Positions 63,179-64,000 of a stretch of 64,000 nucleotides of DNA are shown piece after piece. The translations under genes and the position numbers were made by a program. Source of the DNA: Muriicola jejuensis. GTDB lineage: Bacteria > Bacteroidota > Bacteroidia > Flavobacteriales > Flavobacteriaceae. The stretch lies in assembly GCF_010671595.1 (NCBI RefSeq), contig NZ_JAABOP010000001.1, positions 62,001 through 126,000 of the forward strand, in the 5' to 3' direction. How positions within the stretch are numbered: position 1 is the first letter of the stretch; every line of letters starts with the position of its first letter. Below the pieces are notes generated by a model. It searched no databases, was not told the origin of the DNA, and saw only the letters and a program-made list of their open reading frames with translations.

Positions 63179-64000
63179 ATGAAAAATAAAATCATACTCA
63201 GATGGGCTGGGTTTCTCCTGGTCCTCGGATTTGTCCTTGCGGTAATTCCCGAACGACGAGAGATTTTACCCAAACGAGAAAAAGCTTCAATAGGAGCTAT
63301 CAAATGTACCGTCTCGAAGTTCTTGCTTTCTAATACTGACAGTACACAACAGATCGCTCCGTTATTCGAGAACCTGGGGACCTATACTTTTCCTGTAACT
63401 ACCAGCAACTTGAGATCTCAGGCATTCGTCGACCAGGGAATGAGGCTGGCGTTCGCATTTAACCATGCGGAAGCCCACCGCTCCTTTATGGAAGCGGCCA
63501 GACTGGACCCGGATAATGCCATGGCATACTGGGGCCAGGCGTATGCCCTGGGTCCTAATATCAACGATCCCCTGCCTGACCAGGAAAGAAAGGAAGCAGC
63601 CTGGAAGTCCCTCGAGAAGGCGAACCAAAAAATCGATGGGACTACACCTCTTGAAGATGCTCTGATACGGTCATTGAATGCTCGTTATAGCAACATTTGG
63701 GATACGGATCAGTCTTTACTGAACGAAAATTATCTCAGGGAAATGGAAAAGGTAAAGGCATCATTCCCTGAAAATGCCGATATCAATACGATGTTCGCCG
63801 AGGCGGCCATGAATACGATGCCCTGGAATTACTGGGATTCCCAAGGAAATCCCATGCCCTACACCTCTGATGCCAAAGAAGCCCTGGAGAAGGCTATTCT
63901 CCTTGACCCGCTGCATCCCGGGGCGCACCATTACTACATTCATTTAGTGGAACTTCCCAAGCCGGATTTAGGCGTGCCCAGCGCCGAAGTACTTGGAGAA
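63179..64000 (+). CDS. TPR-containing exported protein (3' truncated by window)
   Basis: An open frame of 274 codons from ATG 63179 runs off the right edge. It has an N-terminal signal or membrane segment (WAGFLLVLGFVLAVIP). A helical repeat region follows: RLAFAFNHAEAHRSFMEAARLDPDNAMAYWGQAYALGPN and EALEKAILLDPLHPGAHHYY are TPR-like, each with the alanine pattern. Its function is unknown. Confidence 0.75.
   Translation, partial: MKNKIILRWAGFLLVLGFVLAVIPERREILPKREKASIGAIKCTVSKFLLSNTDSTQQIAPLFENLGTYTFPVTTSNLRSQAFVDQGMRLAFAFNHAEAHRSFMEAARLDPDNAMAYWGQAYALGPNINDPLPDQERKEAAWKSLEKANQKIDGTTPLEDALIRSLNARYSNIWDTDQSLLNENYLREMEKVKASFPENADINTMFAEAAMNTMPWNYWDSQGNPMPYTSDAKEALEKAILLDPLHPGAHHYYIHLVELPKPDLGVPSAEVLGE

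Noticed and set aside
1-64000. CRISPR arrays, tRNA or rRNA genes, insertion sequences
   Set aside because: No regularly spaced short repeats, cloverleaf sequence or transposase frame was found by eye. The only repeats are the 213-bp duplication and protein-level motifs.

Overview
The window looks like chromosomal DNA of a marine-type member of the Flavobacteriaceae (Bacteroidetes). The evidence is a C-terminal type IX secretion (T9SS) sorting domain on a giant exported protease, families largely confined to Bacteroidetes (DUF3822 beside rsmD, GIN-domain and DUF4097 surface proteins, SPII lipoproteins with short signal peptides), Bacteroidetes-type promoters (TTG about 17-20 bases before TAnnTTTG) and no Shine-Dalgarno sequences. 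The content is mostly core chromosome. I see no tRNA or rRNA genes, no insertion sequence and no CRISPR array.

Layout. 1-5.4 kb: end of an unknown gene, a PlsC-like acyltransferase, a kdnB-like oxidase/HAD/kdsB cluster for Kdo-type sugars, DUF4126, and a RecD/PIF1-like helicase. 5.4-10.4 kb: an unknown membrane protein, DUF3822, rsmD, the RNase P RNA on the minus strand, dnaX and miaE. 10.4-14.3 kb: sixA-ppk1-MFS operon. 14.3-18.4 kb: pdxH, then pyrR-pyrB-STAS-like-DUF3291-rnz. 18.4-24.4 kb: rpsA, a Kbp-like LysM gene preceded by a fresh-looking 213-bp tandem duplication, cmk and lon. 24.6-27.5 kb: an ECF sigma operon with an anti-sigma-like protein and two repetitive beta-solenoid-like exported proteins. 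27.5-37.8 kb: an MFS permease, an M48 lipoprotein peptidase, and a four-gene alpha-glucan operon (glgE, maltokinase, glgB, GH31 glucosidase). 38-41.7 kb: a collagen-like lipoprotein, msrB, lpdA, DUF3817 and an unknown lipoprotein. 41.7-44.8 kb: a minus-strand operon of a periplasmic-TPR class III nucleotide cyclase, a Pycsar-effector-type membrane protein (DUF5706) and an HD phosphohydrolase. 45.2-50.9 kb: a 1910-residue T9SS-secreted S8 peptidase with MBG repeats and four NRARALVN motifs. 51-64 kb: aroQ, a small beta-barrel-like protein, xerD, M20 peptidases, an M28 peptidase, a second ECF sigma factor, a second acyltransferase, a Nudix CoA pyrophosphatase, a cyclophilin lipoprotein, a TRIC channel, a CIA30 protein and a TPR protein cut by the window end.

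The two strongest candidates for undescribed biology are (a) the cyclase/DUF5706/HD operon, which resembles a Pycsar antiphage system but with a membrane-anchored TPR sensor cyclase carrying ATP-type specificity residues and the effector and HD parts as separate proteins; and (b) an uninterrupted A10 run in dnaX at codons 354-357, where slippage in either direction meets a stop within a few codons, predicting a short gamma form of the clamp loader as in Thermus. Other notable points are the perfect 213-bp duplication, the NRARALVN repeat array, and a non-canonical serine peptidase active site.
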